DNA of 8,831 nucleotides. Source: an uncultured Clostridia bacterium. Lineage in GTDB: Bacteria; Bacillota; Clostridia; Oscillospirales; CAG-272. The notes under the pieces were generated by a model. It had not been told where the DNA came from. It made no database searches and worked only from the letters and a program-made list of their open reading frames with translations. Below are positions 6,034 through 8,831 of the stretch, one piece after another (position 1 is the first letter of the stretch; the number at the start of each line of letters is the position of its first letter). The stretch lies in NCBI GenBank assembly GCA_904501765.1, contig CAJGCM010000089.1, forward strand, positions 1 through 8,831, in the 5' to 3' direction. A program made the translations under genes and the position numbers.

Positions 6034-6435
6034 ATGATAAAATTATTCATTGGCGCAAAAGGTTCCGGTAAAACCAAGACACTCATTGAGCTTGTTAACA
6101 GTGCAGCTTCTTCTTCCAAGGGCTCTGTTGTTTGCATTGAAAAGGGTGATAAACTTAGGTTTGATATTACCTCCAAGGCTCGCCTTATAGATACAGAGGA
6201 TTATTATGTCGACGATGCTGATAAGCTTTGCGGATTTATCGCAGGTATTTTGGCATCTAACAGTGATATTACAGATATATTCGTCGATTCTTCTCTTAAG
6301 ATCTGCGGTAACGATGTATCGGCATTCGAGGGAATACTGACAAAGCTTGATAAGATTTGCAGCAGTGTTAACCTGGTAATGACAGTATCTATTGCTGTTG
6401 AAAATTGTCCTGAGAGAATTAAATCTTATACATAA
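6034..6435 (+). CDS. Small P-loop NTPase-like protein of unknown function
   Basis: 133 residues, no signal peptide or membrane segment. Residues 7-14 (GAKGSGKT) are a clean Walker A motif directly after the first strand MIKLFI. A Walker B-like strand, ITDIFVDSS, lies at 79-87 with D85 as the likely magnesium-coordinating acid. A further strand, NLVMTVSIA (113-121), is where a sensor would be in small P-loop folds. The product is much shorter than most ATPases and has no second recognisable domain, so it may be a minimal nucleotide-binding switch or act with a partner. I have an impression that similar short ATP-binding proteins occur in Clostridia, but I cannot name a family. Its own promoter, perfect ribosome binding site and strong terminator make it a self-contained transcription unit. 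Thymidylate-kinase or PilT-type labels would be over-interpretation. Confidence 0.78.
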   Translation: MIKLFIGAKGSGKTKTLIELVNSAASSSKGSVVCIEKGDKLRFDITSKARLIDTEDYYVDDADKLCGFIAGILASNSDITDIFVDSSLKICGNDVSAFEGILTKLDKICSSVNLVMTVSIAVENCPERIKSYT

Positions 6436-6450
6436 TATAATTATGGACAT

Positions 6451-6479
6451 AAAGAAAGGTGCTTTTTGCACCTTTTTTT
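6451..6479 (+). terminator. Rho-independent terminator after the P-loop gene
   Basis: AAAGGTGC (6455-6462) pairs with GCACCTTT (6468-6475) around a TTTTT loop. The stem extends outward to 6451 with 6479 through one G-U pair. The T run is 6473-6479. It lies 15 bases after the stop codon. Confidence 0.93.
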
Positions 6480-6499
6480 ATTTATCCTTAACTTATTTT

Positions 6500-6528
6500 A
6501 ACATATTCTTCGTTTTTTCATAGACTTA
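6500..6528 (+). promoter_or_regulatory. Weak sporulation-type promoter candidate for the cysteine-rich gene
   Basis: AACA (6500-6503), 15 bp, then CATAGACTT (6519-6527) resembles sigma-K (mACm, 16 bp, CATAnnnTA) with one -10 mismatch and spacing off by one. CATAGACT also matches sigma-E -10 (CATACAnT) at all but one position, but no -35 lies at the right distance: ACATATT is three bases too close. No good sigma-A promoter is seen in 6480-6597. A small AGGTG/CACCT hairpin (6534-6548) follows. Confidence 0.25.
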
Positions 6529-6585
6529 TATCGAGGTGCATATCACCTAAATTTAATCACTAAATTCATTTTGAATTTTAAAGAT

Positions 6586-6590
6586 GGAGA
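6586..6590 (+). promoter_or_regulatory. Ribosome binding site deciding the start of the cysteine-rich gene
   Basis: GGAGA lies seven bases before ATG 6598. The frame is open to a TTG at 6571, but that codon lies upstream of this site and has no purine-rich site of its own. Confidence 0.7.
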
Positions 6591-6597
6591 AGTTGCA

Positions 6598-7437
6598 ATG
6601 TCTGATATAAGAAACTCATCCTCATTATTCTCTCACGATAACCTCGGCGCAGTATGCATAGACACCAAGCGTGTTCTTGACGCCTGCCGTGACCGTGATT
6701 GCTACGAAAACGTAAGAGTATATCTCACTGCCGAAGGTGAGGATGTCCTCGATGCAGCCACTAACATAAGAGCCCGTTCTGCAAATATTATTTGTGCGTA
6801 TGTTGGTGTCGATGACGTTCCTTTCAACTGCGGTTTCTTTAGAATAAGCATAAGATACTACGTGCTGCTTGATTTTGAGGCGTGCCTTGGATTAGGCAGA
6901 AGCCAGACTTTTGCAGGCGTTGTAGTTCTTGAAAAGGAAGTTATTTTGTATGGCGGCGAGGGAAGTGTAAACACGTTTTCATCGAGCCCCGACAGAGGTT
7001 TTTGTTCTGCGTGTGAAGCCGGTAGTATAGGCACAACAGCGCCTGTTGCTATCGTAGAAGCAGTGGAGCCTATCGTATTAGGAACAAGAGTAGTTGACTG
7101 CGGATGTCCTTGTTCCGCAGGCGAGTACATTGAAATACCTGAAAACGTTAGCGAAAGCGTAGGCGGAACGCTGAGAATTTCCACCGACGGTCCGAGGCTT
7201 TATATTTCTTTAGGTACCTTTTCTGTGATAAGACTTGTTCGCTCGGCTCAACTGATAGTTCAGGCGACCGACTATTCTGTACCCGACAAGGAATGTACTT
7301 CCGCAGATAACGATGACAGTCCCTGCTCGATATTCAATAACATTTCTTTCCCCGAAAAACGCTTCCGCGGTAGCGAATGTAACACAACGGAGAGAAATAG
7401 CGGTCGTGGCAAAGGTGGCTGCGGTTGCGGAAAATAA
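6598..7437 (+). CDS. Cysteine-rich conserved protein of unknown function
   Basis: 279 residues from ATG 6598, chosen for GGAGA seven bases upstream rather than the TTG at 6571. It has 16 cysteines (~6%), far above normal for a cytoplasmic protein. They include DACRDRDC (28-35), CSAC (136-139), CGCPC (168-172) and a terminal GKGGCGCGK (271-279). The central part is rich in beta-type alternation (VRVYL, FRISIRYYVLLDF, VVVLEKEVILYG). The tail after about residue 225 is polar and low in complexity. There is no signal peptide or membrane segment. The pattern CRDRDC...VRVYL...VPFNCGFFRISI reminds me of clostridial conserved hypotheticals of ~290 residues, but I cannot name the family. Cysteine richness and a Gly-Cys tail fit a spore-coat-like, disulfide-cross-linked or metal-binding protein; this is inference. 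Confidence 0.78.
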   Translation: MSDIRNSSSLFSHDNLGAVCIDTKRVLDACRDRDCYENVRVYLTAEGEDVLDAATNIRARSANIICAYVGVDDVPFNCGFFRISIRYYVLLDFEACLGLGRSQTFAGVVVLEKEVILYGGEGSVNTFSSSPDRGFCSACEAGSIGTTAPVAIVEAVEPIVLGTRVVDCGCPCSAGEYIEIPENVSESVGGTLRISTDGPRLYISLGTFSVIRLVRSAQLIVQATDYSVPDKECTSADNDDSPCSIFNNISFPEKRFRGSECNTTERNSGRGKGGCGCGK

Positions 7438-7563
7438 TTTTTTGTGCCGGAATAAAACAACTCGGTGAATTAACTTTTGAAATAAGCGGTCAATAGTATA
7501 CCTATTTTATCCCCAAAAATGTCTAAAGCAAATGTAGTTGTTATATTGCTGCGCTAAGGAAAA

Positions 7564-7614
7564 AAATAAGAGAGTGACACGGTGCTAAAAAAGCCTCGAG
7601 TTGCTCTCTTTTTT
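7564..7614. terminator. Long bidirectional hairpin terminator between convergent genes
   Basis: AAGAGAG (7568-7574) pairs with CTCTCTT (7604-7610). The stem continues inward through two G-U pairs and two mismatches to GCT (7584-7586) with AGC (7592-7594) around an AAAAA loop. A-rich 7561-7566 and T-rich 7609-7614 flanks serve both strands. It lies between the cysteine-rich gene (plus) and the RNA methyltransferase gene (minus). In the rest of 7438-7644 I see no gene, promoter or RNA. Confidence 0.85.
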
Positions 7615-7644
7615 ATTTAGGTATTATGTAAGGGATTAAATTTT

Positions 7645-8430
7645 TTATTTTATCTTTTTGTTTTGTCGCATAATTTCATAAGCAAATATCGTAGTAGCAG
7701 ATGCCGCCGAAAGGGAAGCGTTAAAGCTTCTGTTATAATCTATTTTTACAAGAGTATCGGATACTTGAAGAAGCTCTTGTGAAATTCCTCTTTTTTCTCC
7801 GCCGACAATTAAAAGAATGGGTAAGGGAAGAAGACATTCTCCTAAAACGTTGTTTGTTTTTTCTTCCGCACAAACTATTGAATAGTTGTGTGATTTAAAT
7901 ATTTTTGCAGCATCCGTGGGGTTGTCGCAAATGTACATATTAAAAAGTTCGGAGGCGCCGGCGGAGCTGCGGCACACAACACCTGCGGCACTCATCCAGT
8001 TTCTTTTAGGTAGTATTATGCCGTCAATTCCCAAAGCGTAAAGGGAACGTAGTGCGTAACCGAAGTTATAGGGGTCCTCGATCCCTTGTATCATTGCAAA
8101 AAATCCTATATTCGGAAGTGGAGTGCTTGATTCGAGGGGCGGGATATTTCGCTCGTTAGCAACCGCTATAATACCTCCGTGAGAGGTTCCAAGTGTCATT
8201 TTGTCAAGCTCTTCTGCATCGGTAGCGCATACTGCGAAGCCGTATTTTTCTGAAACTGCCTTTAAATAACCTATGTTTTTGGCGTTTTTAGAGTATTTAG
8301 ACTTGTCGTAAAGTATCTTCTCAATTTTTCTGTCGTTTATTCCGGCATCATTGCCAGAAAGAATTGCTCTAATAGAGGTCATACCCTCAAAAACCACAGA
8401 CGGAGAAAATTTAATTATCTCTTTTTGCAT
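7645..8430 (-). CDS. SpoU/TrmH-family RNA 2'-O-methyltransferase
   Basis: A 261-residue S-adenosylmethionine-dependent enzyme that methylates ribose 2'-OH in rRNA or tRNA; cytoplasmic, trefoil-knot (SPOUT) fold. An N-terminal substrate-binding domain ends near the HGGIIA block (84-89), equivalent to HQGxxA of RlmB. Motif 1 is GIEDPYNFGYALRS (116-129) with N122 and catalytic-type R128. Motif 2 is LIVGGEKRGIS (207-217). Motif 3 is RSFNASLSAA (234-243), a variant of SLNVSVA keeping N237. These knot motifs appear intact, so the enzyme is probably active. RlmB, TrmH and TsnR relatives cannot be separated by eye, so no symbol is given. ATG 8430 has a moderate AAAGGT site eleven bases upstream (8447-8442). 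It is divergent from spoIIID with only 56 bp between start codons. Confidence 0.9.
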   Translation of the reverse strand: MQKEIIKFSPSVVFEGMTSIRAILSGNDAGINDRKIEKILYDKSKYSKNAKNIGYLKAVSEKYGFAVCATDAEELDKMTLGTSHGGIIAVANERNIPPLESSTPLPNIGFFAMIQGIEDPYNFGYALRSLYALGIDGIILPKRNWMSAAGVVCRSSAGASELFNMYICDNPTDAAKIFKSHNYSIVCAEEKTNNVLGECLLPLPILLIVGGEKRGISQELLQVSDTLVKIDYNRSFNASLSAASATTIFAYEIMRQNKKIK

Positions 8431-8455
8431 TTATCACGTGTACCTTTCATATATT
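8427..8455 (+). promoter_or_regulatory. Candidate sigma-E promoter for spoIIID
   Basis: -10 CATATATT (8448-8455) matches seven of eight positions of CATACAnT. Exactly 14 bp upstream, GCATTTA (8427-8433) matches five of seven positions of the -35 kmATATT. The predicted start near 8461 is just before the AAGGGG ribosome binding site (8471-8476). In B. subtilis spoIIID is sigma-E dependent, which agrees. Confidence 0.45.
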
Positions 8456-8457
8456 TT

Positions 8458-8487
8458 AATATAAATCAAAAAGGGGCATTGTTACAA
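8458..8487 (-). promoter_or_regulatory. Candidate sigma-A promoter for the RNA methyltransferase gene
   Basis: On the bottom strand, -35 TTGTAA (8487-8482), 18-bp spacer, -10 TATATT (8463-8458). The -35 overlaps the first base of the spoIIID start codon, and the whole promoter lies within the spoIIID leader. Confidence 0.45.
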
Positions 8488-8765
8488 TGAATAATCTGTT
8501 TTATGGAAAAGAACGATGCGAGGTGTTGGCGCAATACGTAATAGATAATAATTCTACGGTAAGGAGCGCCGCTGCTTATTTCGGAATAAGTAAAAGCACA
8601 GTACATAAGGATTTAGCGTATAAGCTTAAAAGTTATAATCTTGCGCTGTATAAGCTGGTAAAGGAAATTCTTGATATAAACAAATCCGAGCGGCATATAA
8701 GGGGTGGAGAAGCCACACGCCAAAAGTACCTTAAAAGGCGAAGAAATACGCCCAAAACAGCATAA
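8487..8765 (+). CDS. spoIIID: Stage III sporulation transcription factor SpoIIID
   Basis: A small DNA-binding regulator of the mother-cell programme during sporulation. It activates or represses many sigma-E genes and helps switch to sigma-K. It has 92 residues, against 93 in B. subtilis. The helix-turn-helix spans about residues 24-43, with the hallmark recognition helix SKSTVHKDL (35-43). The family block VKEILDINKSERHIRGGEAT (58-77) is nearly identical to the Bacillus protein, followed by a basic tail (KRRR, 83-86). ATG 8487 is preceded by AAGGGG ten bases upstream. The gene appears singly transcribed. Its presence is the strongest evidence that the organism, or its recent ancestor, forms endospores. 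Confidence 0.96.
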   Translation: MNNLFYGKERCEVLAQYVIDNNSTVRSAAAYFGISKSTVHKDLAYKLKSYNLALYKLVKEILDINKSERHIRGGEATRQKYLKRRRNTPKTA

Positions 8766-8785
8766 AATAATGAAAATTACGATAT

Positions 8786-8816
8786 TTTAGTGAATTTTTT
8801 TACTTTTTTCGCTAAA
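8786..8816 (+). other. Stem-loop downstream of spoIIID
   Basis: TTTAGTGAA (8786-8794) pairs with TTCGCTAAA (8808-8816) through nine pairs including one G-U, around a T-rich 13-base loop. No T run follows the stem, so it is not a standard terminator. The window ends 15 bases later, so it could belong to the next gene's control region. Confidence 0.3.
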
Positions 8817-8831
8817 TTGTAGCAAATAAAA

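Noticed and set aside
6501..6526. Full sigma-E promoter for the cysteine-rich gene (ACATATT with CATAGACT)
   Set aside because: The distance between the two elements is 11 bp, three short of the usual spacing.
6571..6597. TTG at 6571 as the start of the cysteine-rich gene
   Set aside because: It has no purine-rich site upstream. GGAGA at 6586-6590 points to ATG 6598.
7438..7560. A small RNA or small gene in the spacer after the cysteine-rich gene
   Set aside because: No convincing promoter, stable fold or open frame with a ribosome binding site was seen.

Overview
This window looks like a chromosomal segment of an AT-rich, endospore-forming Clostridia-type Firmicute, possibly an Oscillospiraceae or Ruminococcaceae relative. 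That placement is an inference. It rests on the A+T-rich intergenic regions, the AGGAGG-type ribosome binding sites, sigma-A-like promoters with 17-bp spacers, Rho-independent terminators, and two sporulation-type genes (a PdaA-like cortex deacetylase and SpoIIID). I see no mobile element, CRISPR array, tRNA or rRNA gene, and no frameshifted gene. The only truncated gene is the first one, which is cut by the window edge.

Layout. Positions 2-1015 hold the 3' three-quarters of an aspartate kinase with C-terminal ACT domains, closed by a long hairpin terminator. Positions 1192-1965 hold a secreted PdaA-like peptidoglycan N-deacetylase. It converges on a DUF624/YesL-like membrane protein (2063-3124, minus strand, TTG start), with a bidirectional terminator between them. 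A divergent spacer (3125-3316) carries a promoter for each flanking gene, a perfect 17-bp palindrome between them, and a leader hairpin over the ribosome binding site of the next gene. Then come a DacF-type D,D-carboxypeptidase (3317-4489), glucose-6-phosphate isomerase (4582-5925), a 133-residue P-loop protein of unknown function with its own promoter and terminator (6034-6435), and a cysteine-rich protein of unknown function (6598-7437). A second long hairpin terminator separates that gene from a convergent SpoU/TrmH-type RNA 2'-O-methyltransferase (7645-8430, minus). Divergent from it is spoIIID (8487-8765), with a sigma-E-like promoter.

How the genes fit together. Two or three proteins concern cell-wall or cortex peptidoglycan: the PdaA-like enzyme, the DacF-like enzyme, and indirectly aspartate kinase through diaminopimelate. 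SpoIIID is the mother-cell regulator of sporulation. An exact copy of the Bacillus SpoIIID core site lies upstream of the pdaA-like gene, so a local regulatory link is possible but not shown. The remaining genes look like independent single-gene units.

I found no clear multi-gene novel system. The parts least explained by known biology are the two uncharacterised genes at 6034-7437 and several symmetric elements around promoters (3209-3225, 3268-3308, 4515-4554). A 12-base apex is also shared by the two long terminators.
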